Position numbers and translations under genes: made by a program. The notes beneath the pieces are model-generated. The model worked only from the letters and a program-made list of their open reading frames with translations. It searched no databases and was not told where the DNA came from. From positions 1 to 64,000 of the forward strand of contig JAKSQX010000001.1 in the NCBI GenBank assembly GCA_024403955.1: a stretch of 64,000 nucleotides of DNA, written 5' to 3'. This document shows, one piece after another, positions 45,126-53,385 of this stretch; the stretch's first letter is position 1; each line of letters begins with the position of its first letter. This stretch comes from Clostridia bacterium. Its GTDB lineage: Bacteria > Bacillota > Clostridia > Oscillospirales > Acutalibacteraceae.

Positions 45126-45273
45126 GCTTTATATTTATCTTAATTGCGTTATTTTTTTAAAATTTTGTCTGTGATTTTAATTTTAAAAAAATGTGAAAAA
45201 AGATAAAAATTAAAACTTTAAAGTTAACTTTGTTAAAAACTCAATGTTAATTAACAATGAAATTGTTTAAAAC

Positions 45274-46590
45274 TTATTTGTTTTCATTAATGTTATTTAT
45301 AATTCCTTGAATAGTTGCTTTTGTGGATGAATTTGTCTCCATCTCTTTTTCACATTCTCTGATGTTATAAATAACTGTTGAATGATGTTTACCACCAAAT
45401 TCTTCACCAATCTTTTCCATAGGAAGACTTGTTATTTCTCTTACTATGTACATAGCTGCTTGTCTTGCTTTAGAAATATTGGCATTTCGTTTTTCGGATA
45501 AGATATTTTCTACTGAAGTTCCGTAAGTTCTAGCTACTTCATTCAAAATCTTATCAATTGTTACAGGAAGTGGCTGATTATCTGAAAGAATATCTTTAAT
45601 AGCTTTTTGAGCTAAAATTACAGAAGGTTCATGACCACTGATAGTGCAGAGAGCATTTAATTTTTTAACTGCTCCTTCAAGTTGACGAACATTGTTTTTA
45701 ATCTTTTCTGCAATGTATTGAACAACTTCATCTGGAAGAGAAAGATTTAAATCTGATGCTTTTCTTTTGATAATTGCCATTCTTGTTTCAATATCAGGTG
45801 GCTGAATATCAGCAAGAAGACCCCATTCAAATCTGTTCTTAATTCTATCCTCTAAAAGAGCAATCTCTTTTGGTGGTCTATCAGATGTAAGAACTATTTG
45901 TTTATTTTCTTCATATAAATTATTAAATGTGTGGAAGAATTCTTCCTGGGTTTGAGTTTTACCAGCAAGGAACTGAATATCATCAATTAAAAGAATGTCT
46001 GCTGTTCTGTATTTATCATGGAACTGAGTTGTTGTTTTTCTTTCAATTGATTGAATAAGTTCATTAGTAAAATCTTCACAACGAATATAAATAATTTTAC
46101 TCTTTGAATTATTCTTTTTAACTTCAGTGCAAATAGCATTTAAAAGGTGGGTTTTACCAAGTCCAGAGTTACCATAAATAAATAGAGGGTTATATGCTTG
46201 ACCAGGTGTACTTGCTACTGCCTGTGCTGCTGCATAAGCAAACTTATTTGATGATCCAACGATGAAATTATCAAAGGTTAGTTCATGAGTGTTGAGATTG
46301 TCCTGAATTTCTTGAGAAAGTTCATCACGTTCCTCTTTTCTTTGAACTGTTTCAGTAACAATTTCAATTTCAACAGGGAAGCCCATTGTAGCTTCAAAAG
46401 CCTCATTGAGAAGTTCCATGAACTTGGACTTTACGATATTTGCTTTAAATTCGCTGGTTAAAAGAACAATTTTATTGTCTTCAAATGAAACCATTGTTAA
46501 AGGTTCGAGCCAAAGAGAATAAATTGTCTCAGTAACTTTACCTTTGCAGTAATCTTTAACTAGCGTCCAAGCTTCTGAATAAGATTCCAT
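45274..46590 (-). CDS. dnaA: Chromosomal replication initiator DnaA
   Basis: This 438-residue initiator ATPase has an N-terminal domain (1-90), a short linker, and an AAA+ domain with Walker A YGNSGLGKTHLLNAI and Walker B ILLIDDIQFLAGK. Its C-terminal domain IV has the DnaA signature GGKHHSTVIYNI, which reads the DnaA box. The ATG follows GAGGAGAG; the longer frame starts before that site. It is transcribed leftward, divergent from rpmH, and is co-oriented with leftward replication from the adjacent origin. Confidence 0.97.
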   Translation of the reverse strand: MESYSEAWTLVKDYCKGKVTETIYSLWLEPLTMVSFEDNKIVLLTSEFKANIVKSKFMELLNEAFEATMGFPVEIEIVTETVQRKEERDELSQEIQDNLNTHELTFDNFIVGSSNKFAYAAAQAVASTPGQAYNPLFIYGNSGLGKTHLLNAICTEVKKNNSKSKIIYIRCEDFTNELIQSIERKTTTQFHDKYRTADILLIDDIQFLAGKTQTQEEFFHTFNNLYEENKQIVLTSDRPPKEIALLEDRIKNRFEWGLLADIQPPDIETRMAIIKRKASDLNLSLPDEVVQYIAEKIKNNVRQLEGAVKKLNALCTISGHEPSVILAQKAIKDILSDNQPLPVTIDKILNEVARTYGTSVENILSEKRNANISKARQAAMYIVREITSLPMEKIGEEFGGKHHSTVIYNIRECEKEMETNSSTKATIQGIINNINENK

Positions 46591-46684
46591 TACTACTCTC
46601 CTCACATATAAATTCATTAATAATTAACTATAATATAGATTAATATAATATTAAAATATAAAATACATATTATAACTAATAAAT

Positions 46685-46736
46685 TTTACCACAGGGGCCC
46701 AAAGTTTTCAACAATAAAAGGCCTAATTGTTGAAAA
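46685..46736. promoter_or_regulatory. DnaA-box-like cluster and inverted repeat in the dnaA-rpmH gap
   Basis: TTTACCACA (46685-46693) and an 11-bp inverted repeat, TTTTCAACAAT / ATTGTTGAAAA (46705-46715 and 46726-46736, 10 bases apart), lie upstream of dnaA. Each arm contains TTTTCAACA, two mismatches from the DnaA box. They may serve dnaA autoregulation; this is a guess from position. Confidence 0.35.
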
Positions 46737-46755
46737 ATAGGCGCTATAATATTTC

Positions 46756-46785
46756 TTGACATTATTAGTATTAATAATATATAAT
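46756..46785 (+). promoter_or_regulatory. Promoter of rpmH-rnpA
   Basis: Consensus TTGACA, an 18-base AT-only-type spacer and consensus TATAAT, about 37 bases upstream of the rpmH ATG. Confidence 0.75.
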
Positions 46786-46822
46786 ACTCTCTTGCAAGTC
46801 ATATGAATGGAGGGAAAGTAAT

Positions 46823-46957
46823 ATGAAAAGAACATTCCAACCTCATAAGCGTCATAGAAGTAAGGTTCACGGCTTCAGAGCTAGAATGTCAGACCGTAAT
46901 GGTCGCAAGGTTCTCTCAGCTCGTAGAGCTAAGGGTAGAAAGAACCTTACAGTTTAA
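46823..46957 (+). CDS. rpmH: Ribosomal protein L34
   Basis: This 44-residue protein is highly basic, [18 protein letters not shown] onward, and ends with the typical [11 protein letters not shown]. It is the complete L34 of the large subunit. The ATG follows GGAGGG (12 bases). It precedes rnpA by 16 bases, the conserved rpmH-rnpA order beside dnaA in bacteria. Confidence 0.97.
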   Translation: MKRTFQPHKRHRSKVHGFRARMSDRNGRKVLSARRAKGRKNLTV

Positions 46958-46973
46958 TTAGAGGACGTATAAA

Positions 46974-47318
46974 TTGTCTCAAGCAGTTGTTTTAAATCAG
47001 AATACTGATTTTAAAAGGCTCTATAAAAAGGGCTCTTCTTACACAAATCCTGCATTGGTAACTTATCTAAAGAAGAACAATGCGGGAATTTGTCGTATAG
47101 GAATAACATCAAGTAAGAAAATTGGTAACGCTGTTGAGCGCAATACTTCGAGGAGAAAAGTTCGTGCAGCTTTCCAAGAGGTCTATAGAGATCACGAGGA
47201 AGAACTAAAGGGCTACGATTTTGTATTTGTTTGCAGAGTAAGAACTCGTTTTAAGAAAAGCACGGACATTGAAAAGGTCATGTTGGAGCACCTAAAAGAA
47301 GCCAACATTATTGCATAG
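46974..47318 (+). CDS. rnpA: Ribonuclease P protein component
   Basis: This 114-residue basic protein cofactor of RNase P processes tRNA 5' ends. The RNR signature region is read as GNAVERNTSRRKVRAAF, following RIGITSSKKIG. It starts with TTG after AGAGGA. The next gene (yidD) starts two bases after the stop. Confidence 0.93.
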   Translation: MSQAVVLNQNTDFKRLYKKGSSYTNPALVTYLKKNNAGICRIGITSSKKIGNAVERNTSRRKVRAAFQEVYRDHEEELKGYDFVFVCRVRTRFKKSTDIEKVMLEHLKEANIIA

Positions 47319-47320
47319 TT

Positions 47321-47545
47321 ATGAAGAACGTACTCATTTCTATTATCAAATTTTACAGAAAACATATTTCGCCAAAACTCCCACCTATGTGTAAGTTTTA
47401 TCCAACCTGTTCAGAATATGGCATCATAGCCATTGAACGCTTTGGACCACTTAAAGGTTCACTTCTTACCCTATGGCGAATTATTAGATGTAGCCCATTA
47501 ACTTCTGGTGGCTACGATCCAGTTCCAGAAAAGAAGGTCAAATAA
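47321..47545 (+). CDS. yidD: Membrane protein insertion efficiency factor YidD
   Basis: This 74-residue protein has the YidD hallmark segments KFYRKHISPKLPPMCKFYPTCSEY and GGYDPVPEKK. It contains the conserved cysteines and an amphipathic, membrane-associated N-terminus. It lies between rnpA and yidC, the conserved order, and assists YidC in inserting membrane proteins. The ATG is 2 bases after the rnpA stop. Confidence 0.95.
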   Translation: MKNVLISIIKFYRKHISPKLPPMCKFYPTCSEYGIIAIERFGPLKGSLLTLWRIIRCSPLTSGGYDPVPEKKVK

Positions 47546-47548
47546 TTT

Positions 47549-48490
47549 ATGTACAACTTTTTCTACAACATCTTCTCCTATCCTTTTGGATGGGTTTTGT
47601 GGTTCCTCTATAAGATTTGTGGTGGAAACTACGCTTTTGCACTAATTCTCTTTACTTTGATTGCAAAGCTTATCTTACTACCAAGCACAATCTCAACACA
47701 GAAGAACCAGGCAAAGACACTTAGAACACGTTCTAAGATTGAAAAAATCAGACAAAAATATGCTGGCGATCAGGCTAAAATGAATGCTGAGATCCAGGCA
47801 TTTTATGAAAAAGAGGGCTATGGCTCAATGACAGCAGGTTGCGGTACCCTGCTCATTCAGTTCCCTATCATCATGGGTCTTTACGGTGCCATTTATAAGC
47901 CACTCTCTTACATTATTAGACTCGATAAAGCTACAGTTAACGCACTTTCTGATGCTGTTGCACCACTTGTTGCAAATTCAAAGAATGTTAGACTTAACGA
48001 AATTGCTGTTTTGTCTCACATAGATGAACTTAAGGCAAAACTCCCAGATATTAAAGCTGGCGTTTGGCAGTCACTTGAAAGCTTTGATTTTACTGCTTTT
48101 GGTTTTAACCTCGGTGACACACCATCAATGTACGGCTGGAAATCTATCTATGCCCTTGTTCCAATCGCTGCTTTCCTTGCAGCAATGGCAAGCTCAATTT
48201 ATAGCTTTATTAGAACAAGAAAGTCAACTCCAGACGCAGCAAACAACATGTCTATGGGTTGTATGCTTCTCTTTATGCCATTTATGTCACTTTGGCTCGG
48301 CTATACATTCCCAATCGGTATTGGTGTTTATTGGGCAATCAACAGTATCTTGAGCCTTATTCAGATGGTTATTATTAATAAGATATATGAGCCTAAGCGC
48401 GTTATTGCTAAGATGATGATTGATGAATCAATTGCAAGACGTGAGAAAGAGGCAAACGTTAAAGAAGAAAAAGCTCTTCTTTCAAAATAA
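47549..48490 (+). CDS. yidC: Membrane protein insertase YidC/SpoIIIJ
   Basis: This 313-residue Oxa1-family insertase has five predicted helices, of which the first follows an N-terminal segment without a lipobox cysteine. The hydrophilic groove residue, Arg in most Gram-positives, is Lys in FTLIAKLILLP. A cytoplasmic coiled hairpin follows (AKTLRTRSKIEKIRQKYAGD), then the later helices. A charged C-terminal tail (REKEANVKEEKALLSK) may touch ribosomes. It inserts membrane proteins independently of or together with Sec. The ATG is 3 bases after yidD. Confidence 0.93.
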   Translation: MYNFFYNIFSYPFGWVLWFLYKICGGNYAFALILFTLIAKLILLPSTISTQKNQAKTLRTRSKIEKIRQKYAGDQAKMNAEIQAFYEKEGYGSMTAGCGTLLIQFPIIMGLYGAIYKPLSYIIRLDKATVNALSDAVAPLVANSKNVRLNEIAVLSHIDELKAKLPDIKAGVWQSLESFDFTAFGFNLGDTPSMYGWKSIYALVPIAAFLAAMASSIYSFIRTRKSTPDAANNMSMGCMLLFMPFMSLWLGYTFPIGIGVYWAINSILSLIQMVIINKIYEPKRVIAKMMIDESIARREKEANVKEEKALLSK

Positions 48491-48509
48491 AATTAAATAA
48501 GTGAAACCT

Positions 48510-48551
48510 AAACCGCCACTTTATTTGTCTACAAAAGTTGGCGGTTTTTAT
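48510..48551 (+). terminator. Intrinsic terminator or attenuator before jag
   Basis: A 9-bp stem (AAACCGCCA / TGGCGGTTT) with a 20-base loop is followed by TTTT, immediately upstream of the jag ribosome binding site. Partial termination would set jag below yidC (inferred). Confidence 0.6.
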
Positions 48552-48566
48552 ATTTTGGAGGTAAAA

Positions 48567-49532
48567 ATGATTAAAGAGGCAAGAGCTGTCGGCGCTACAA
48601 TCGAAGAAGCGCAGCAGGCTGCTGTTCTCGCACTTGACGCTCCAGAAAAGGCAGACGTACAGTTTGAAGTAATCACAATGCCTGAGAAGAAGGTATTGGG
48701 TCTCTTCGGTGGTAAGCAGGCCGAAGTACGCGCTTTTTATGAGGCCCCTGACGAGAAGCCAGCTAAGAAGGCAGCAAAGAAAAACGAAAAGAAAAATGCT
48801 CCTAAGACAGAAAAGAAGACTGAAGTAGCAGTTGAAGAAAAAATTGAAGAACCTGCAGTTGAGGCAGAGGTAATTGACCTCGCTAGTTGTCCAGACAACG
48901 TTAAAAAGGCTTATGATTATTTAAACACAATCATCGCAGGTATAGGCGTAGCAGGCACAAACGTTGAGATTTCCAGATGTGAAAAAGATTTCTTCTTCAG
49001 CATTACAAGTGAAGAGGATTACAGTCTCCTCATTGGTAGACGTGGAGAGACACTTGATTCTATTCAGTACCTTGTTCGTCTTGTAGCAAACAAGACAAAG
49101 AATGACGCAGAGTTCTCAAAGATTTCTATTAATGTTGGAAACTATAGAGAAAAGCGTGAAGCAACACTTAAGGATATCGCTAGACGCACAGCAGGTAAGG
49201 TTAAGAAGTACGGCAGAAATATTGCTCTTGATCCTATGAATCCATTTGAGCGTAGAATTATCCATACAGAAGTTGCAAAGATTCCTGATGTTACATCCTA
49301 CTCAGTTGGTTCGGATGCTGACCGTAAGGTTATCATTACTCTTGAAGAGGGCGCAAAACCATCAAGCCCACGCAAATCATACGGTAACAACCGCGGAGGC
49401 GGACGTGGACGCGATAGAGCTCCTAGCGCTAAGGTAGAAGCTCCAGACAGAGCTCCACGTGCAGACGCAGCAGGCGTTCGTTACGGTAAGATTATGCCAA
49501 AGGCTGACGCCGAGGCAGATACAGAAGAATAA
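48567..49532 (+). CDS. khpB: RNA-binding protein Jag/KhpB
   Basis: This 321-residue protein has a Jag_N domain (1-55, ending KKVLGLFGGKQAEV), a charged Lys/Glu/Ala linker (about 60-105), a KH domain (about 115-200, LLIGRRGETLDSIQYLVRL) and an R3H domain (about 200-270, with REATLKDIARR and ERRIIHTEV). A disordered tail containing NNRGGGRGRDR ends the protein. Jag binds RNA and is regulated in step with cell-wall growth in streptococci. The ATG follows GGAGGT; an upstream in-frame start lies inside the terminator hairpin. Confidence 0.9.
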   Translation: MIKEARAVGATIEEAQQAAVLALDAPEKADVQFEVITMPEKKVLGLFGGKQAEVRAFYEAPDEKPAKKAAKKNEKKNAPKTEKKTEVAVEEKIEEPAVEAEVIDLASCPDNVKKAYDYLNTIIAGIGVAGTNVEISRCEKDFFFSITSEEDYSLLIGRRGETLDSIQYLVRLVANKTKNDAEFSKISINVGNYREKREATLKDIARRTAGKVKKYGRNIALDPMNPFERRIIHTEVAKIPDVTSYSVGSDADRKVIITLEEGAKPSSPRKSYGNNRGGGRGRDRAPSAKVEAPDRAPRADAAGVRYGKIMPKADAEADTEE

Positions 49533-49533
49533 A

Positions 49534-49575
49534 AAAGAAACCCAGTCTCGTAATTGAGACTGGGTCTTTTTTTTA
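49534..49575. terminator. Bidirectional intrinsic terminator
   Basis: A 10-bp stem (ACCCAGTCTC / GAGACTGGGT) with A- and T-runs separates jag and the convergent serS. It lies at the probable breakpoint of the inverted block. Confidence 0.88.
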
Positions 49576-49581
49576 TGTCTT

Positions 49582-50862
49582 TTAAGGAACGAGCTTGGTT
49601 TTGCCGCCCATATAAGGCTGGAGTGGCTTTGGAATATTGATGCTACCATCAGCCTGGAGATTGTTTTCAAGTACGGCAATAAGTCCACGAGGGCTTGCAA
49701 CAACTGTGTTGTTAAGTGTGTGAAGGAAGTAGTTACCATCTTTTGACTTAACGCGGATGCCGAGGCGTCTAGCCTGTGCATCGCCGAGTGTTGAGCAAGA
49801 ACCTACTTCGAAATACTTTTGCTGACGAGGAGACCATGCTTCTACATCGCATGATTTAACTTTAAGATCAGCGAGGTCACCTGAGCAGCATTCGAGCTGA
49901 CGTACAGGAACATCAAGGCTTCTAAAGTAATCAACAGTGAGTCTCCACATCTTGTTGTACCATTCCATCGAGTCTTCTGGCTCGCAGAGAACGATCATTT
50001 CCTGCTTCTCAAACTGGTGAACTCTGTAGAGGCCACGCTCTTCAAGGCCATGAGAACCGCCCTCTTTTCTAAAGCAAGGAGAATATGAAGTAAGAGTGAT
50101 AGGAAGCTGATCCTTTTCAATGAGCTGGCCCTTAAACTTACCAATCATTGAGTGCTCTGAAGTACCGATAAGGAAGAGGTCCTCCCCTTCAATTTTATAC
50201 ATCATTGCTTCCATTTCAGCAAAGGACATTACGCCTTTAACTACATCGCTATGAATCATGAATGGTGGGATGGCATATGTGAAGCCAGCATTAATCATGA
50301 AGTCGCGAGCGTAAGCAATCATTGCTTCGTGAAGTCTAGCTACATCGCCAAGGAGGTAGTAGAAACCTTCGCCAGATGTTCTGCCAGCAGCTTCCTTATC
50401 AAGGCCACCGAGGCTTGCAATAATGTCAGCGTGGTATGGAATCTCATAATCAGGAACAACAGGATCACCGAAGCGCTCAACTTCTACGTTTTCAGAATCG
50501 TCTTTACCAACTGGTACTGAAGGATCGATTATGTTTGGGATAACCATCATAATCTTTGTAACTTTTTCTGAAAGTTCATCCTGGCGCTTTGAGAGTTCTT
50601 CAAGTTCAGCAGCCTGAGAAGTTACCTGCTCTTTGAGAGCCATAGCTTCGTCCTTTTTGCCCTGAGCCATGAGATTACCAATCTCTTTTGAAACTCTATT
50701 TCTGTTTGCGCGAAGTTCATCAGCCTTTGTCTGTGTTTCACGTTTTTCAGCTTCAAGAGCGATTACTTCATCTACAAGAGGAAGCTTCTCGTCCTGGAAC
50801 TTCTTCTTTATGTTTTCCTTAACAATGTCAGGATTTTCTCTTAAAAATTTAATGTCTAGCAT
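49582..50862 (-). CDS. serS: Seryl-tRNA synthetase
   Basis: This 426-residue class II synthetase has an N-terminal antiparallel coiled-coil arm (about 30-105) that holds the tRNA long arm. Motif 2 falls in SPCFRKEGGSHGLEERGLYRVHQFEK and motif 3 in SPRGLIAVLENN. It charges tRNA-Ser (and tRNA-Sec where present). The ATG follows GGAGAAAAATAG. No T-box leader is present; it is 18 bases downstream of parB and likely co-transcribed. Confidence 0.95.
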   Translation of the reverse strand: MLDIKFLRENPDIVKENIKKKFQDEKLPLVDEVIALEAEKRETQTKADELRANRNRVSKEIGNLMAQGKKDEAMALKEQVTSQAAELEELSKRQDELSEKVTKIMMVIPNIIDPSVPVGKDDSENVEVERFGDPVVPDYEIPYHADIIASLGGLDKEAAGRTSGEGFYYLLGDVARLHEAMIAYARDFMINAGFTYAIPPFMIHSDVVKGVMSFAEMEAMMYKIEGEDLFLIGTSEHSMIGKFKGQLIEKDQLPITLTSYSPCFRKEGGSHGLEERGLYRVHQFEKQEMIVLCEPEDSMEWYNKMWRLTVDYFRSLDVPVRQLECCSGDLADLKVKSCDVEAWSPRQQKYFEVGSCSTLGDAQARRLGIRVKSKDGNYFLHTLNNTVVASPRGLIAVLENNLQADGSINIPKPLQPYMGGKTKLVP

Positions 50863-50880
50863 TTTAACTATTTTTCTCCT

Positions 50881-51750
50881 TTATTCTGCATCGAGTTGTT
50901 TTGCAAGTTTTTGGAGATCCTTCTTATCGAAGAATTCCATTTCAAGGGTGCCACCACCAGCTTTGGAAGTAATAACTTTTACTTTACGACCAAGAGCCTT
51001 TGAAAGAGCAAGTTCAGCCTCATCATAGAAAGTATCACGATTCTGTCTCTTCTTAGGCTTTGCCTCTACCCCACTTGTCTGCGAGAGTTTTGCAAGTTTC
51101 TCAACATCTCTTACAGAAAGATCGTTCTTAATTATTTCATCAGCAGTGTTTAACATGTCTTTCTCTTTCTCAAAAGCGAGAAGAGCTCTTGCATGACCTG
51201 CTGAAATTTTGCCTTCTTTAGCGAGTGTTCTAACTTTTTCAGGGAGATTGAGGAGCCTAAGTGCATTTGCAATTGCTGGGCGAGAGCGACCAACACGAGC
51301 TGCTGCCTCTTCCTGAGTTAAGTTATAGCGTTCAATGAGGAGCTGAAGACCTTCTGCCTCTTCAATAGGGTTCAAATCCTCACGCTGTAAGTTCTCGATG
51401 AGAGCTATTTCCATTGCCTGCTCATCGGACATTTCTTTAATAACTACTGGTACTTCTGTAAGACCTGCCATACGGGATGCACGCCAACGACGTTCACCAG
51501 CAACAAGTTGATAAGAACCATCAGCCATAGGTCTAACAAGAAGTGGCTGAAGTACGCCATTTCTTTCAATACTATTTGCGAGTTCCTGAAGGGCTTTCTC
51601 ATCGAAAGTCTTTCTTGGCTGCTCTTTATTAGGTTCAATGTCAGAGAGCTTTAAAGTTACACTGCTTACTGAACCTACATCATCCATTGTGTTGTCGAGG
51701 AGGAGAGCTTCAAATCCCCTACCGAGACCGCTTTTCTTGTTTGCTGCCAT
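50881..51750 (-). CDS. parB: Chromosome partitioning protein ParB/Spo0J
   Basis: This 289-residue CTP-dependent clamp binds parS. It has the ParB N-domain (KEQPRKTFDEKALQEL, GERRWRASRMAGL), the motif ENLQREDLNPIEEAEG, and a helix-turn-helix (TQEEAAARVGRSRPAIANALRL). It also has a C-terminal dimerisation domain. It follows parA. Two parS sites lie within 3 kb. The ATG follows ATCGAGGTG. Confidence 0.93.
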   Translation of the reverse strand: MAANKKSGLGRGFEALLLDNTMDDVGSVSSVTLKLSDIEPNKEQPRKTFDEKALQELANSIERNGVLQPLLVRPMADGSYQLVAGERRWRASRMAGLTEVPVVIKEMSDEQAMEIALIENLQREDLNPIEEAEGLQLLIERYNLTQEEAAARVGRSRPAIANALRLLNLPEKVRTLAKEGKISAGHARALLAFEKEKDMLNTADEIIKNDLSVRDVEKLAKLSQTSGVEAKPKKRQNRDTFYDEAELALSKALGRKVKVITSKAGGGTLEMEFFDKKDLQKLAKQLDAE

Positions 51751-51757
51751 CTTTCAT

Positions 51758-52528
51758 TCACCTCGATCTATTCTGTTTTAAGAACTCTACGGCAAGTGCC
51801 TCATATGCCATGCTGCCCTTTGAGCTCTTATCATAGTACATAATTGGAAGACCAAAGCTTGGAGCTTCTGAAAGTCTTACATTTCTTGGAATAACTGAAG
51901 CATATACTTTCTTAGGGAAGAACTTCTTTACTTCAGCAACAACCTGCTGTGTGAGGTTAAGTCTACCATCGTACATTGTGAGTACTACGCCTTCAAGCTC
52001 AATGAGTGAGTTGTAAAGACGCTTTACCTGACGTACAGTGGACATGAGCTGTGAAAGTCCCTCAAGTGCGTAGTATTCGCACTGAATAGGTACTATCAAA
52101 GTATCTGAAGCGCAGAGTGCGTTTAAAGTAATCAAGCCCAATGAAGGCGGGCAATCAAGGAAGATGAAGTCGTAGTTATTGAAAAGAGGAAGAAGAGCGT
52201 TTTTAAGCCTGCTCTCTCTACCCTTCATATCTACGAGTTCAAGTTCTGCGCCAGCAAGGTTCATGTTTGAAGGTAACACATCTACTCCCTCAAACTTTGT
52301 TGTGATAATTACGTCCCTTGCAGGTACATTATTAATGAGTACGTCATAGGACGAATATTTTAAAGAACGCTTGTCTATACCAAAGCCACTAGTTGAGTTG
52401 CCCTGTGGATCAATGTCACAGAGGAGAACTCTTTTACCATGTGAGCCAATGGCAGCGATAAGGTTTACGGCTGTTGTAGTTTTACCTACACCACCCTTTT
52501 GGTTAATAATTGATATTGTTTTAGCCAA
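51758..52528 (-). CDS. parA: Chromosome partitioning ATPase ParA/Soj
   Basis: This 256-residue Walker-type ATPase has the deviant Walker A KGGVGKTTT at 10-18, Walker B FIFLDCPPSLGLI and the NxxRLSEAPSFG segment typical of Soj. It partners with ParB in chromosome segregation and influences DnaA. It starts with TTG after AGGAGGAGG. Its promoter lies between it and the parS palindrome. Confidence 0.94.
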   Translation of the reverse strand: MAKTISIINQKGGVGKTTTAVNLIAAIGSHGKRVLLCDIDPQGNSTSGFGIDKRSLKYSSYDVLINNVPARDVIITTKFEGVDVLPSNMNLAGAELELVDMKGRESRLKNALLPLFNNYDFIFLDCPPSLGLITLNALCASDTLIVPIQCEYYALEGLSQLMSTVRQVKRLYNSLIELEGVVLTMYDGRLNLTQQVVAEVKKFFPKKVYASVIPRNVRLSEAPSFGLPIMYYDKSSKGSMAYEALAVEFLKQNRSR

Positions 52529-52567
52529 ACCAAAACCTCCTCCTGTTCTATATTATCGAGTGCAACT

Positions 52568-52576
52568 ATATTAGCA
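52568..52576 (-). promoter_or_regulatory. Candidate extended -10 promoter of parAB
   Basis: TGC-TAATAT is an extended -10 on the minus strand, about 40 bases upstream of the parA start; the -35 is weak. Confidence 0.4.
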
Positions 52577-52631
52577 TATTTCTTTTTATAATAAAAGGGT
52601 TTTAATGGGACTTTTAAAATAAAAAAATATA

Positions 52632-52657
52632 CCCCATGTTTCACGTGAAACATGGGG
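52632..52657. other. parS: parS site in a perfect 26-bp palindrome, possibly also a terminator
   Basis: The 16-bp parS consensus TGTTTCACGTGAAACA is present exactly at 52637-52652 and extended on both sides to a 26-bp perfect palindrome. On the minus strand it follows rsmG and is directly followed by a T-rich run, the layout of an intrinsic terminator. Confidence 0.9.
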
Positions 52658-52674
52658 ATTTTGTTAATCACAAC

Positions 52675-53385
52675 TTATAGTGGTTGCTTTATCATTTTAC
52701 CCTTAGGTCTTGGGTATTTATCAAGTGTCTCTGAAACTTTCTGAATTTGAATAATTGCACGTTCTCCGCAACCAGAAAGCTCAAAAATGTCAATTTTCTC
52801 AACATTACCGCCTAAAGTTTTAATTGCAACAGTAGCTTCTTCTAGTTCGTTTTTGGCATCCGCGCCTTTTAAACTTATGAATTTGCCACCTACTTTTACA
52901 AATGGAAGACAATATTCTGAGAGATCCCTAAGGTTTGAAACTGCTCTTGCTGTAGAAAAATCATATTGTTCTCTGAAAGCCTTATTGTGTCCTGCCTCCT
53001 CTGCTCTTGCATGGACTACGTTTGCAGTAAGGCCTATTTCTTTTAATATCTCCTCGATTACACCAAGTTTCTTCTGTGTGCTATCCATTAAAGTGATATT
53101 AAGGTCAGGTCTTGCAATTTTTAGAGCGAGTCCTGGAAATCCAGCGCCTGTTCCAACATCTATTAAAGATGCTCCTTTTTCAGGGCAGCAGTATTTTAAG
53201 AATGCAAGGCTGTCAATGAAGTGCTTTAGAATGATGTCATCTGGTTCTGTGATTGCAGTCAAGTTGATGCGCTCGTTCCAATAGACTAAGAGCTCTGCAT
53301 ATTTGTCAAAGCGTTCCAAAGCCATTTCATCCAGAGTTAACCCAAGCTTTTCTGATTCAGTTTTCAAAAGCTCTTTGTTTATCAT
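52675..53385 (-). CDS. rsmG: 16S rRNA m7G methyltransferase RsmG (GidB)
   Basis: This 236-residue SAM-dependent methyltransferase makes m7G at 16S position 527 (E. coli numbering). Its SAM site is LIDVGTGAGFPGLALKI, followed by ITLMDSTQKKLG and the Arg-rich FSTARAVSNLRDLSEY. The ATG overlaps the mnmG stop (ATGA). It ends before the parS/terminator palindrome. Confidence 0.95.
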   Translation of the reverse strand: MINKELLKTESEKLGLTLDEMALERFDKYAELLVYWNERINLTAITEPDDIILKHFIDSLAFLKYCCPEKGASLIDVGTGAGFPGLALKIARPDLNITLMDSTQKKLGVIEEILKEIGLTANVVHARAEEAGHNKAFREQYDFSTARAVSNLRDLSEYCLPFVKVGGKFISLKGADAKNELEEATVAIKTLGGNVEKIDIFELSGCGERAIIQIQKVSETLDKYPRPKGKMIKQPL

